The translations under genes were made by a program, and so were the position numbers. A stretch of 64,000 bases of DNA from NCBI RefSeq assembly GCF_000317575.1, contig NC_019748.1:3306501-3370500 (forward strand). Reading direction: 5' to 3'. Positions within the stretch are counted from its first letter, which is position 1, and the number at the start of each line of letters is the position of its first letter. Origin of the DNA: Stanieria cyanosphaera PCC 7437 (lineage in GTDB: Bacteria; Cyanobacteriota; Cyanobacteriia; Cyanobacteriales; Xenococcaceae). Below the pieces are notes generated by a model. It did not search any database. It had not been told where the DNA came from and saw only the letters and a program-made list of their open reading frames with translations. Shown piece after piece: positions 26,815 to 36,494 of this stretch.

Positions 26815-27330
26815 CTAAACTATTTCAAATTCAAGATTGTGGCTCTTTAAAAAATCGTGAGTAAAATGATCGACCACATTGGTATCACTTAATTCTAAAT
26901 TATAAAAATCAACCACTTCATGACCGAAATAAGGTCCCGCGTGCCAAGTACCTACTTCTAATTTAATAAAACAATCACCAGGAATCCGAAAAGCAGCCAT
27001 TTTTGTGATGTCTGGTTGAGATGCTGCGGAAGGTGGTGCGACTACCATGAACCAATCTTTGCCTGCTAATGAACCCAAACATTGTGTACAAAGATTATGA
27101 CGAGTAATTTTATGAAAGATTCTACCTCTATGATGTAACCGCATAATATAAAAACGAGGAGTACCTTTAGTTAAATCTAATTGGGCATCTTCTTGATTAA
27201 AAGTTTGACCATCTTCAGCAGGAGTAATCAATTGTCCATAAGATTGAAACTTTTCTGGGGTAATCCATTCAGCATGAAGAGAACACGTCTGCCGATGTCC
27301 ATGTTGTTGCCTGAGAATAGATTGACTCAT
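26815..27330 (-). CDS. Ureidoglycolate lyase-like protein (AllA family)
   Basis: This 171-residue beta-barrel protein matches the ureidoglycolate hydrolase/lyase family: AEWITPEKFQSYGQLI at the start, the His-containing core RIFHKITRHNLCTQCLGSL, WFMVVAPPS, and FIKLEVGTWHAGPYF near residue 130. In purine degradation AllA splits ureidoglycolate into glyoxylate and urea. No allantoin genes are nearby and cyanobacterial members are uncharacterised, so the substrate remains open. Confidence 0.82.
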   Translation of the reverse strand: MSQSILRQQHGHRQTCSLHAEWITPEKFQSYGQLITPAEDGQTFNQEDAQLDLTKGTPRFYIMRLHHRGRIFHKITRHNLCTQCLGSLAGKDWFMVVAPPSAASQPDITKMAAFRIPGDCFIKLEVGTWHAGPYFGHEVVDFYNLELSDTNVVDHFTHDFLKSHNLEFEIV

Positions 27331-27727
27331 TGGATAATAATTTTAGTTTAATTACTAATATTAATTTTGACATCAAAACGCAACTCAGTCGTTTAAATTG
27401 CAGGAACATTATTAAAGATCAAGTTTGATTAGGTAGTATATCTCTAAAAAGCCTTAGTCGCGATCGCTACCAATTTAATTACTGAGAATTTTTAATCTAG
27501 ATTAAAAAATATTAATGCTTTGTAATAATTCACTCATTATTCTTGATGTAGCATAAGGTAATAGCTAACAAATGGTGATTGTGACTTGAGTTTTTTCTCC
27601 TTAGGCAAGATTGTCTGTAGCAGAGAAAAATCAACAAACAATCAAAACTAGAGATCCAATTTGTTACAAGTGCAAGGAATTCACTTGACAATTGCATCCT
27701 CGCTAAAATTTGCAAGGAGGGTGAGCA

Positions 27728-28144
27728 ATGCAAGCCGAGCGCAAGTTTCCGCTTATTTTAGTAGTAGAAGATGACGAAGATAATTTAATTTTAATTTCTC
27801 ATGCTTTAATATTTTTTAAATACACTTTTATAACAGCAAACAATGCACAAACAGCTTTAGAGCTAGCTAAAAACCATCAACTTGATTTAATTATTGTTGA
27901 TATTGTGTTACGGGATAGAAACGGCTTGGAGTTGGTTCACGACCTTAAACATGGAAAATCAACTAAAAATCTACCAATTATAGCTGTAACTGCCTTAGCG
28001 CGCAAAGAAGACCAAAACCTTCTCTTGGCTGCTGGTTGTAACGATTATTTGTGTAAACCTTATTTAATTGATGAATTGAATGAAAAGATTCGTTACAATC
28101 TACCTCCACAATTTTTTCATCCTGGAGCGTTAAGAGTTGCGTAA
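27728..28144 (+). CDS. Single-domain response regulator (CheY-like receiver)
   Basis: The 138-residue protein is one receiver domain: acidic pair in VVEDDEDN, phosphoacceptor Asp58 in LIIVDIVLRDRNGLE, Thr/Ala switch in AVTALARKEDQ, and the conserved Lys in CNDYLCKPYLIDEL. There is no output domain, so it probably relays phosphate or binds partners. A strong AAGGAGGGTG Shine-Dalgarno precedes the ATG. It resembles the receiver at 54652. Its last 15 bases overlap the convergent phosphatase gene. Confidence 0.92.
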   Translation: MQAERKFPLILVVEDDEDNLILISHALIFFKYTFITANNAQTALELAKNHQLDLIIVDIVLRDRNGLELVHDLKHGKSTKNLPIIAVTALARKEDQNLLLAAGCNDYLCKPYLIDELNEKIRYNLPPQFFHPGALRVA

Positions 28145-30436
28145 TCCAGGTAGTGTTGGTGGAGATTGAGGTTTAAGAGAAATAACATAATTACTTTTAA
28201 CAATTTCGTGATTATTCCAAGGAGGATGCCAGTAAGTTTCTTGAATGACTGTTTTATGTTCATCTTCAGATGACCATTGAAATCTAACTAAACTGATATT
28301 GTTGCGTCCAACGACTTCTGATCCTTCTTGTAACCAAGGATTACGCCATAACCAAAATAATAATGATTTGAAAAGATTCTGCCAAAAACTAGACTTATGA
28401 TTAGCTAATGATTTGCTAGATCGTTTGAATAATGGTCGGATTGGTTTTCTGTAACACCATTCGAGTTGATATTGCCAATCGGGAGGAGAGCTTGAGCTAG
28501 ATAGTTGTGGTGGTTTTTGCCCAAAACCCAAGCTTTGCCACCAATGATTTTGGGGTAATTTAAGCAAACGGAGAGATTTTTGCCATCCTAACCAATTTTC
28601 AGTTGGTTCTGGGAAAAGATTTTTAATTCTGGTCTGAACGATCCGAGTTGATAATTCTGAGTTTTTAATCGCGCTTGAAGTCAACTGGACTAAGACAGCA
28701 GTGCTGGCTGGATCATAAAACCAGTGAGTCAAACGAATCGCGCAACTATAGTGAATATCTCCTGAAAGAATAATTATGCGATCGCGACTTTGGGCTAAAG
28801 ATAGTAGTAGTTTAGCAAAAGCAGTTTGATGAAAATTCCAAGAATCTCCCACATCATTACTAAATACTCGATTTCGCTTTAATTCCCATCTTTGAACTTG
28901 ATCAATTAAACCTAAAGTAACTAGATTGGTAGGCAGAACGATCAAAGTAGCTTCAATTTGACCGGTATCCGAACTAGCGAGCGGATTAATTAGTTGCTGC
29001 TCAAAAGCAGTATGAGACAATAACATCGGAGGTTGTTTGCCTTGTCTATCTGTTCGGGGATAACCACGCCAGGTACGGGTATCTAAGACAAATACTTCGT
29101 GTTTAGAACCTTTGATGCTGTAATGCCAAGTTAAAGCCTCTTTGTCTCGAGCCAAAATCAACACATCTTGGTCTGGTTGCAACTGAGGTAATCCTGTGTG
29201 AAGTTCAACCGGTGGTAATCCCAAATAACGAATGATGGCTACTGATGAGATGGAATCAGTTCCAGCAGAAGAACACCATTTCATCGCTGCTTGTAACAGT
29301 TTTTCTCCTGACGTTCCTGGTTGAAACTGTTCAGGAGTATTACCCCAAGCTTGAAACAAAGCATAAGCAAGTAAACCGTTTTGAACAACTCTTCTCCCTA
29401 AAGGTTTACTTAAGACGCGATCGCACCAAAGTCGATTAAGATACCAATCATCGCTAATATCATGATCATCACAAATTGTATAAGTTGGAATATTAGCTAA
29501 AGCTCTTCTGACTTTAGGCAAATCCTCAATAAAACTAGTAAGTGAGAGAAGCTCTTGATCCCAATTTTTAGCTAACTTAGAGTCGGTAAATATTTCTCGA
29601 CCAGCAGGAAATTGCGATCGCATCAAAACAGGTGACCAAGCTAACAAATAAGCAGTTGCATATTCCCCAAAACTAAACAAATGACTTTTGGCTTTTTCGG
29701 GTTGTTTTTGTAGCATTGCCGTGAAACCACCTTCGAGCCGAGCAATTTCACTTCGTTTTCCTGGTGGTAATTCACTTGGTTTGATTACACCTTCAAGCAA
29801 AGGAAGATTTTCTTCCCATCCCAACAAGAAATTACTAACTTTTTGAGTCAACCACAAAAAAGGATCGGCAACATCATCCCCATAAATTTGATCGCCAGTC
29901 AAAAACAGTTGTTGAGGTCGTTCATCAGCTAAATCAGCAGAAGTTTCAATTAAAACATCTAAACAAGATAGAATATCTCTTCCTCCACCATGAGGTTTGC
30001 GACAAGAACCATGAATAACTTTTAGCTGATTTAAATCTGCTGACGGTAAAGAAAAAGTCGGTAACTGATGGTCAAAATAACTGATTTTGGTGTTATCTAA
30101 AGCTGTAGCTAAATTGATTTGCCCATCAAAATACAAATCATACGCATAAACTTGTCCAGGTTTGAGGCGATTATTTTGCTTTAGTTTTACTGTTACAACC
30201 AGCAAATGCAGATATTGACCAAGCTGAATTGTCTGACCCTCTCCTTCTCCTAGTTCCCGCTCAAGAGATTGTCCTCTACCTGCTGCGGTAGCATAAATTT
30301 TTAAAGTTACTTTACTTGCTTGTTTAAGTGCCAGCCAAACTGCAATACCATCTGTTTCTGTTCGGCGTAAAATAGGACCTGCCAAAATCAAAGGCAAGTC
30401 GTTGATATTTGTTAAAAAATCGAGAGTTTGTCTCAA
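28130..30436 (-). CDS. PhoD-like metallophosphatase, large form
   Basis: The 768-residue protein has an N-terminal beta domain (about residues 1-130), then a PhoD-like catalytic domain. Metal-site blocks are HGSCRKPHGGG, FLTGDQIYGDDVADPF, TICDDHDISDDWYLNR and IILSGDIHYSCAIRL. This order fits the PhoD/metallophosphatase class (Ca/Fe phosphodiesterase-phosphomonoesterases). There is no Tat signal, so unlike secreted PhoD it is predicted cytosolic. The C-terminal 150 residues are Trp-rich and basic. The gene is divergent from the DUF3616 gene (130-base spacer) and overlaps the upstream receiver gene tail-to-tail. Confidence 0.85.
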   Translation of the reverse strand: MRQTLDFLTNINDLPLILAGPILRRTETDGIAVWLALKQASKVTLKIYATAAGRGQSLERELGEGEGQTIQLGQYLHLLVVTVKLKQNNRLKPGQVYAYDLYFDGQINLATALDNTKISYFDHQLPTFSLPSADLNQLKVIHGSCRKPHGGGRDILSCLDVLIETSADLADERPQQLFLTGDQIYGDDVADPFLWLTQKVSNFLLGWEENLPLLEGVIKPSELPPGKRSEIARLEGGFTAMLQKQPEKAKSHLFSFGEYATAYLLAWSPVLMRSQFPAGREIFTDSKLAKNWDQELLSLTSFIEDLPKVRRALANIPTYTICDDHDISDDWYLNRLWCDRVLSKPLGRRVVQNGLLAYALFQAWGNTPEQFQPGTSGEKLLQAAMKWCSSAGTDSISSVAIIRYLGLPPVELHTGLPQLQPDQDVLILARDKEALTWHYSIKGSKHEVFVLDTRTWRGYPRTDRQGKQPPMLLSHTAFEQQLINPLASSDTGQIEATLIVLPTNLVTLGLIDQVQRWELKRNRVFSNDVGDSWNFHQTAFAKLLLSLAQSRDRIIILSGDIHYSCAIRLTHWFYDPASTAVLVQLTSSAIKNSELSTRIVQTRIKNLFPEPTENWLGWQKSLRLLKLPQNHWWQSLGFGQKPPQLSSSSSPPDWQYQLEWCYRKPIRPLFKRSSKSLANHKSSFWQNLFKSLLFWLWRNPWLQEGSEVVGRNNISLVRFQWSSEDEHKTVIQETYWHPPWNNHEIVKSNYVISLKPQSPPTLPGLRNS

Positions 30437-30566
30437 TTGAAATCGGGGATTGAATAATTTTTAATATATCGAGTTTCAAATTAATCATAGTATTACTTAG
30501 GTTGGAAGTAAAAAAAATCCAATTCTGATAAGGATAAATTAATTAACTATTCTCAACACAATTATC

Positions 30567-31628
30567 ATGACTGAAGGTTTTTTACTTAGTCGCGTTTTGC
30601 TTCGCTTTGAAGACGAATCTGAAGATTTAATCGGAGATCTATCCGCCGTAGCAATTACCCCAGACGGTAATTTATGGCTTGGTTCTGATGAACTATTAGG
30701 AATTGAGCGGGTTTCTCTTGTCGAACCGAATATTTTTGCTCATCACCAACATTTTCCATTGGGTGATTTTGTTGAATTACTCGATCAAGAAAATGAAATT
30801 GATATTGAAGGATTTGATTACTCAGATGGTTATCTTTGGCTGACAGGTTCTCATAGTACCAAACGTAAAAAAGCTAAAAAAGATTTGCAAAGACTTACTC
30901 AAATAAAAACTGAAGCCAATCGCTATTTACTGGTACGTATTCCTATTGTTAATGGCAAACCAGTTAAATCTTATTCTCCCACTGAAGACCCTAACGAGCA
31001 AAAAAGAGCAGCTACTCTAGAAACAAAGGAAGCAAGTAATATTTTAATTGAGGCACTCAAACAAGATGAACATTTGGGTGCAATTGTTACTTCTGCACTT
31101 CCTTCTAAAGATAACGGTTTAGATGTTGAAGGATTGGCAGTTCATCAAAATAAAATCTTTTTAGGTTTACGAGGGCCTGTTTTACGAGGTTGGGCAATTA
31201 TTTTAGAGTTAGAAATAGAAGAAACCGAACCTGGAATTTTGACTCTGAAAAAAATAGAAAAAACAGACCGCCTGTATAAAAAACACTTTGTTAATCTTGA
31301 TGGTTTAGGCGTAAGAGAGTTGTGTTTGCATGGAGAAGATTTAATTATTTTGGCCGGACCAACTATGGTGTTAGATGGTGCTATGCGTGTTTTTCGTTGG
31401 TATAATGCCCTTGATTATTCTGGTGACAGTCTGAGCGAACAAGAATCTGGAAAATTAGAAGTTTTATTCGATTTACCTTTCAAAGTAGGTACAGACCGTG
31501 CCGAAGGATTGGCTTTATATGATTGTTTGGGACAAAAAGACTCTTTATTGATTGTTTATGATTCTCCCGATCCCTCTAGGAGACCTCAACCAAGAGAAAT
31601 TTTTGCGGATGTATTTCAACTGAAATAA
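30567..31628 (+). CDS. DUF3616 family beta-propeller-like protein
   Basis: This 353-residue protein matches DUF3616. The opening LIGDLSAVAITPDGNLWLGS is followed by IDIEGFDYSDGYLWLTGSHS, then GLDVEGLAVHQNKIFLGLRG, VNLDGLGVRELCLHGEDLII and DRAEGLALYD. The recurring D-x-EG-L/F pattern with W/F-LG strands suggests a propeller of repeated blades that binds metal or a ligand. No enzyme activity is known to me. The divergent arrangement with the PhoD-like phosphatase suggests shared regulation. Confidence 0.83.
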   Translation: MTEGFLLSRVLLRFEDESEDLIGDLSAVAITPDGNLWLGSDELLGIERVSLVEPNIFAHHQHFPLGDFVELLDQENEIDIEGFDYSDGYLWLTGSHSTKRKKAKKDLQRLTQIKTEANRYLLVRIPIVNGKPVKSYSPTEDPNEQKRAATLETKEASNILIEALKQDEHLGAIVTSALPSKDNGLDVEGLAVHQNKIFLGLRGPVLRGWAIILELEIEETEPGILTLKKIEKTDRLYKKHFVNLDGLGVRELCLHGEDLIILAGPTMVLDGAMRVFRWYNALDYSGDSLSEQESGKLEVLFDLPFKVGTDRAEGLALYDCLGQKDSLLIVYDSPDPSRRPQPREIFADVFQLK

Positions 31629-31765
31629 AATACAACCGAGTTGCTGATTGGTTAGTTCACAACCAAAAGAATAAAGCATTCTTTATGCATCTATTGTCAA
31701 TGCCAATCTAGACTAATGAACACAGAACTACCTGATACTGTTCAAAGCTTAGTATTGAAACTTGT

Positions 31766-31793
31766 GTACGGACGTAACGTGTTACGTCTCTAC
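31766..31793. repeat. Dispersed palindrome of the GACGTAAC type; rest of spacer empty
   Basis: GTACGGACGTAACG is followed by TGTTACGTCTCTAC, a near-perfect inverted repeat related to the GTAGAGACG elements. It is the only structure I see in the 434-base spacer 31629-32062. Confidence 0.6.
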
Positions 31794-32062
31794 CAATTTT
31801 GACTGCCCAGATGCAGTGAAAAAAGGCATCACCAGAATTTTTTGCTTTACTCCTCACCGATATACCGTTTACTTTAGCGATAACATCAAGTTCTGATGAT
31901 AACTAAAAATTAAATTTTTCCCCTTCTGCAACTCCCGACCGTTCCCCGTCATTCATAACATTTAGATTTTGAAACGAAACTCATCTAATCAGCTTTGCCC
32001 TAATTTAATATTTTGCTATACGATCTGATCTAACCAACACTATTACTATTTAGGAAGAATGC

Positions 32063-32767
32063 ATGAGTGGCAAGTTATTGCCCAAACACAAATTGAAGTT
32101 ACTTATAGGAAGTTTAGCAATCTTAGCTGTAATCATTCTGCTAGGTTGGTTAACTTTTAGAGATTATTTAATTTATGTTGATGATTGGTTAGCACAATTG
32201 GGTTACTGGAGTATTCCAGCTTTTTTAGGAATTTATCTACTTGCTACTTTAGTTGGTTTACCAGCTATTTTTCTTTTTTTAGCAGCAGGAAGTTTATTCG
32301 GTTTTAACAAAGGTGTTTTTTTAGTTTCTCTAGCAGATACTTTGAGTGCAAGTGCTTGCTATGGACTAGGTAGAACGATCGCTCGCAAAAGAATTAAACA
32401 ATGGCTGATTAAACGACCTCAATTTGCTCAACTAGACCACGCTGTAGCACAAAAAGGCTGGAAAATTGTTTTTTTAACTCGTTTATCACCATTTTTGCCT
32501 TCTAACATTCTTAATTATGGTTTTAGCCTTACCAGAATCGATTTCTGGCATTATATATTTTTTTCCTGGTTAGGAATGTTGCCTGTGATTGGGTTATATG
32601 TCTATCTGGGTTCTGTCGGTACTAATCTCATTAAAGGCGAAGCGAATCGTGGTACGATGGCTCTTTCTGTAGTTGGTATTTTAGCCACGATCGCTGTATT
32701 GCTATACACGACTAAGTTAACTAGACAAGTTTTGTCTTCTCAATTTAATTCTTCCAAAAAAAAATAA
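32063..32767 (+). CDS. TVP38/TMEM64 (DedA-like, SNARE-associated) membrane protein
   Basis: This 234-residue protein has membrane helices near residues 12-30, 42-62, 65-90, 155-185 and 195-215. The conserved core is LPAIFLFLAAGSLFGFNKGV, then RTIARKRIKQW and the amphipathic LTRLSPFLPSNILNYGFSLT, characteristic of the VTT (SNARE-associated) domain. DedA/TVP38 proteins act as lipid scramblases or flippases in membrane homeostasis; the lipid here is unknown. Shine-Dalgarno AGGAAG precedes the ATG. Confidence 0.88.
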   Translation: MSGKLLPKHKLKLLIGSLAILAVIILLGWLTFRDYLIYVDDWLAQLGYWSIPAFLGIYLLATLVGLPAIFLFLAAGSLFGFNKGVFLVSLADTLSASACYGLGRTIARKRIKQWLIKRPQFAQLDHAVAQKGWKIVFLTRLSPFLPSNILNYGFSLTRIDFWHYIFFSWLGMLPVIGLYVYLGSVGTNLIKGEANRGTMALSVVGILATIAVLLYTTKLTRQVLSSQFNSSKKK

Positions 32768-32770
32768 TTT

Positions 32771-32894
32771 GTTGATGGTTGATAGTTAATTGTTAATGGT
32801 TAATTGTTGATTATTCATCCCTCATAATTAGTAATTAGTAATTAGTAATTACTAATTACTAATGGTGTACCTTACCAATATGAGAAACGCTATA
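32771..32894. repeat. Foldback repeat family A, copy 5, with heptamer array
   Basis: The right end ATGAGAAACGCTATA matches the family. It contains three TTAGTAA and two TTACTAA heptamers in tandem (32828-32862), preceded by GTTAATT/GTTGATA-type heptamers. These resemble short tandemly repeated heptamers described in cyanobacteria. Confidence 0.7.
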
Positions 32895-33061
32895 TTTAAT
32901 TTTGCCTAATACTTAAAATTTTGATTTCAATTGATATTAATTAAAAAGTTTTAACTAAATTAATCAATAGAAAGCTCTTAATTTGTAATTTTTTGAACTT
33001 AAGTTAAAGTACCAAAATCCTGAGAAGAAAGTTAATCTATATGAATCCTTTATAAGAATTC

Positions 33062-34126
33062 TTGGCTGTGAGTTTTGGTGCTTGGATTGGCTTAATAGTT
33101 TTTTTGCTTTCATTATACGTCCTGTGGCAAATTAGACAACTGTTATTGTTATTATTTACTGCGGTTGTAATTGCTAATTCTTTAAACATTCTAGTTAAAC
33201 TTTTTCAAAAACTAGGCATGAGACGAGGTGTTGCCATTGCTTTGTCCATGTTGCTTTTGCTCACCACTTTGATTGGGTTTTTTTCAGTAGTTTTACCCTC
33301 TTTTGCTACTCAATTTCAGCAACTAGCATTACTTGTACCTCAAGGAATCGAAAAATTAAATACTTGGCTAGATTTTTTCTTAAATCGCCTCGATCCAGAA
33401 CTAATTGACTCTTTACCTGATACCAAAGAATTAACGCGACAATTGCAACCACTGCTCAATCAATTACTAGGTGGAGGCATTAGTGTTTTTTATAGCTCTT
33501 TAGGAGCTTTGTTGAGTATGCTGCTGCTACTGGCTTTAACTTTAATGTTACTTGCCGATCCAATTCCCTATCGTCAAGGTTTTATTCGTTTATTTCCTTC
33601 TTTTTATCGCCGTAGAGTTGACAAAATTTTAAAACTTTGTGATCAAGCTTTGCAAGGCTGGTTAGTAGGAATTTTATTTAATGTCTGCGTAATCACAACT
33701 TTAAGTTTAATTGGATTATTGATTTTAGGTATTCCTCTAGCTTTAGCTCAAGCAATGTTAGCAGGATTTTTAACTTTTATTCCTAATGTTGGCCCAACTT
33801 TGAGTGTACTTTTCCCAATGGCGATCGCTTTAATTGAAGCTCCTTGGAAATCTTTGGCGGTTTTAATTCTCTATATTGGAATTCAACAAGTTGAAACCAA
33901 CCTTCTCACCCCTATCGTAATGGCACAGCAAGTTTCTTTATTACCTGCTGTTACTTTACTAGCTCAAGTATTTTTTGCTACTTTTTTTGGTTTTTTAGGT
34001 TTGTTTTTGGCTCTTCCACTAACAGTAGTTGCTCAAGTGTGGATTCAAGAAGTTTTAATTAAAGATGTACTTGATCGCTGGCATAATGATTCAGAAAATA
34101 ATCCTAATGAACCAGAACCAAGCTAA
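33062..34126 (+). CDS. AI-2E transporter family (PerM/YtqA-like) membrane protein
   Basis: This 354-residue protein has about seven membrane helices and the family signature blocks: FTAVVIANSLNILVKLFQ, the soluble segment near residues 80-135, LLALTLMLLADP, CDQALQGWLVGILFN and FLTFIPNVGPTLSVLFPM, then TNLLTPIVMAQQVSLLPA. Members transport autoinducer-2, Na+/H+ or unknown substrates. The start is uncertain: TTG at 33062 or GTG at 33068, neither with a clear Shine-Dalgarno. Confidence 0.88.
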   Translation: MAVSFGAWIGLIVFLLSLYVLWQIRQLLLLLFTAVVIANSLNILVKLFQKLGMRRGVAIALSMLLLLTTLIGFFSVVLPSFATQFQQLALLVPQGIEKLNTWLDFFLNRLDPELIDSLPDTKELTRQLQPLLNQLLGGGISVFYSSLGALLSMLLLLALTLMLLADPIPYRQGFIRLFPSFYRRRVDKILKLCDQALQGWLVGILFNVCVITTLSLIGLLILGIPLALAQAMLAGFLTFIPNVGPTLSVLFPMAIALIEAPWKSLAVLILYIGIQQVETNLLTPIVMAQQVSLLPAVTLLAQVFFATFFGFLGLFLALPLTVVAQVWIQEVLIKDVLDRWHNDSENNPNEPEPS

Positions 34127-34180
34127 AATTTAGAGCCTTTGCTTACTTTACAATTACAATAACTAACTTTAAATCTAACT

Positions 34181-35353
34181 ATGCGAACGATCGCAGAAAT
34201 CAATGACAAGATTCACCAACATACAGTTGTAGCTTGGACGGTAGAAGAACTCAAAACTAAAGTCAACGAAATCGGTGTTAGTAAAGCTTTTCAACAGGTA
34301 GATGTGATCTGCACTGGTACGTTTGAGCCGATGGAATCTTCGGGTGCAGTAATTAACTTAGGACATACCGATCCCCCGATTAAAATTCGTCAGTGTTGGC
34401 TCGATGGGATACCTGCCTATGCTGGTTTTGGTGCAGTAGATCTTTATTTAGGTGCAACCGCAATGGCTGAGGGCGAAACCAATGTGGAAAAAGGTGGTGG
34501 TCATGTCATTGAAGATTTAATCGCAGGAAAATCAGTTCATCTCAAAGCAATTGGACAAAAAACTGACTGTTATCCAAGAGCTTCTTTTGAAAATACCATT
34601 ACCAAAGATACAATCAATCAATTTTATTTATTTAATCCACGTAATTTATATCAAAATTTTATTGTTGGTGTTAATGGTGGCGATCGCGAATTATTTACTT
34701 ATCTTGGTTCTTTGCAACCGAGATTAGGTAATGCGGTATATTCTAATCCTGGTGCTATCTCTCCGTTGATGAATGATCCCGACCTGCAACTAATCGGCAT
34801 TGGTAGTAAAGTTTTGCTAGGCGGTGGAATTGGTTATGTAGCGTGGGAAGGTACTCAACATTTTCCTTTGCAAAAAAGACTTCCTAATCGTACACCGATT
34901 GGACCGGCTGCTACTATTTCCTTAATTGGTGATGCTAAACAAATGAATCCTCGTTGGGTTAGAGGCTGTTATTTTCACAATTATGGAGCATCTCTGATGT
35001 TAGGAGTAGGTGTTCCTTTACCTGTGTTGCGAGAAGAAGTAATTCGTTTCTGTGCCGTACAAGACAGCGAGATTGTTGCTCCAGTGATCGATTTTTCTAT
35101 TCCTCGTCGAGTTCGTCCTACTTTCGGCTTAGTTACCTACGAACAACTCAAAAGCGGTCGAATCAAAATTGAAGGTAAATTAGTTAGAGTTGCGCCTTTA
35201 GCTAGTATTTATCTTTCTCGACAAATAGCCGAAGAACTCAAAGATCTAATTATGAATGGTCAGTTTACGCTTACTGAGCCTGTTGCCCCTATTCCTCAAG
35301 AGCGGTCTTTTGTACCTCAAGACCAAAGAAACTCTCCTTTAACTTTAGAATAA
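34181..35353 (+). CDS. DUF39 homocysteine-biosynthesis-type protein (aspartate semialdehyde sulfurtransferase family)
   Basis: This 390-residue protein matches DUF39/HcyBio. Blocks are DVICTGTFEPMESSGAVINL, WLDGIPAYAGFGAVDLYLGA, KGGGHVIEDLIAGK, and GSKVLLGGGIGYVAWEGTQH. In methanogens the family converts aspartate semialdehyde with sulfide into homocysteine, using two cysteines and a ferredoxin partner. Candidate cysteines here are Cys44, Cys72 and Cys130. The C-terminal CBS pair of archaeal versions is absent, and no ferredoxin is adjacent. A role in sulfur assimilation in this phototroph is inference. Confidence 0.85.
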   Translation: MRTIAEINDKIHQHTVVAWTVEELKTKVNEIGVSKAFQQVDVICTGTFEPMESSGAVINLGHTDPPIKIRQCWLDGIPAYAGFGAVDLYLGATAMAEGETNVEKGGGHVIEDLIAGKSVHLKAIGQKTDCYPRASFENTITKDTINQFYLFNPRNLYQNFIVGVNGGDRELFTYLGSLQPRLGNAVYSNPGAISPLMNDPDLQLIGIGSKVLLGGGIGYVAWEGTQHFPLQKRLPNRTPIGPAATISLIGDAKQMNPRWVRGCYFHNYGASLMLGVGVPLPVLREEVIRFCAVQDSEIVAPVIDFSIPRRVRPTFGLVTYEQLKSGRIKIEGKLVRVAPLASIYLSRQIAEELKDLIMNGQFTLTEPVAPIPQERSFVPQDQRNSPLTLE

Positions 35354-35369
35354 GGGCGATAGAGATTGG

Positions 35370-36224
35370 TTATTTTGTTGGTTTTTTAGTGGGAGGAGTT
35401 AAACGAGAGCTATAGCCACCCGAACTAGAACCCGGATTAGGGTTAGGAGTTGGTCTACCTGCTCGATAGGGTTTTCCAGTAGGTCTTCTGCTTCCGCCTT
35501 TTTTAAACCTAGGATTTTTCTGTTGAATTACACCTAAATCCGTTGCTTCTTTGATCACTAAAGCTTGTCCTTCTAAACCAACTTTTAAATCCCAAAAATG
35601 ACGTAAAGGTCGATTTAGAGTTCCTTGAAGTTTAAGTTTAAAAAATTTAACTTTATCTCCTTCTTTACGAGGAAATTGCTTGATTTTAATCACAATTACT
35701 TCTTTTTCCTGAGAGAAAAAGATTACCTCCCCGCGAATTGAAAAATAACCGTCTTCAACCTCATTACTGGCTGGAACAGGCTCATTTGAGTTTTGACTGA
35801 GGGTTTCTGGTTCCCAAACACCAACGATTTGCACGTGTAAGCTATCATCTTGTGCTTTAGTGCGAGGATAGACAACCCAAAGATGTTCTTTGGTCAAATC
35901 GAGATGTTTTTTGATTAAACTAATAACCCTTCCTAGAAGAACAGCTTCAATTTTTGTTCCTTCGGGTGTAATTAACTCTCCTTGAGTAACTTGCTCTCCC
36001 GTGACTTCATATCTAGCTCTAATTAAACCAATAGCTCGATATTGACGAGGATGAGAAGGAGGGGGAATAGGCTGTTTACGTTCTTGCTCAGCCGTAGTAG
36101 ATTCTGGTTTTTCCGAATCACTTTTGATAATTTTTTTGGGCTGAGTAGACATAGCTGGAGATTTAACAATCTTTTTATTGGGAGAAGAGGATAACTCGGA
36201 AGACCGATTTTTAGCCAGATTCAT
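35370..36224 (-). CDS. Conserved-looking cyanobacterial protein of unknown function
   Basis: The 284-residue protein has three parts. Residues 1-60 are Lys/Ser/Pro-rich and disordered. Residues 62-225 form a beta-rich folded core (RAIGLIRARYEVTGEQVTQG, then LWVVYPRTK and GYFSIRGEVIFFSQEKEVIV). The tail of about 50 residues is Gly/Pro/Arg-rich with GGSRRPTGKPYRAGRPTP. The core looks like two OB-like barrels and the tail resembles RNA-binding basic tails, so nucleic-acid binding is a plausible but unproven role. I do not recognise a named family. Confidence 0.75.
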   Translation of the reverse strand: MNLAKNRSSELSSSPNKKIVKSPAMSTQPKKIIKSDSEKPESTTAEQERKQPIPPPSHPRQYRAIGLIRARYEVTGEQVTQGELITPEGTKIEAVLLGRVISLIKKHLDLTKEHLWVVYPRTKAQDDSLHVQIVGVWEPETLSQNSNEPVPASNEVEDGYFSIRGEVIFFSQEKEVIVIKIKQFPRKEGDKVKFFKLKLQGTLNRPLRHFWDLKVGLEGQALVIKEATDLGVIQQKNPRFKKGGSRRPTGKPYRAGRPTPNPNPGSSSGGYSSRLTPPTKKPTK

Positions 36225-36494
36225 ATGTCGTACCTGGAGGCGGAGACTTACAAGGTGTAAAAGAGACAGGATAATCGATCCTGCTGCAAGTTACAATAAC
36301 TCACAAAATTATAAATAAACTATTAAGCCTTGATTTATTGGAATAAATTGAGGCTCCCATGTTCAGCATAAATGATCTTGGGATTAGCCGAATCATCTAG
36401 CAACACAAGTTAAGTTAATTTAGATAGTCGAAGATACTTCGTCCGAGGTTGGTGTACCCCGTCAGCCTATTATAATCAATTCCTTGGTGGAATC

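Noticed and set aside
27530-27733. Minus-strand frame of 67 codons
   Set aside because: It has no domain, overlaps the ribosome site and start of the receiver gene, and looks like chance.
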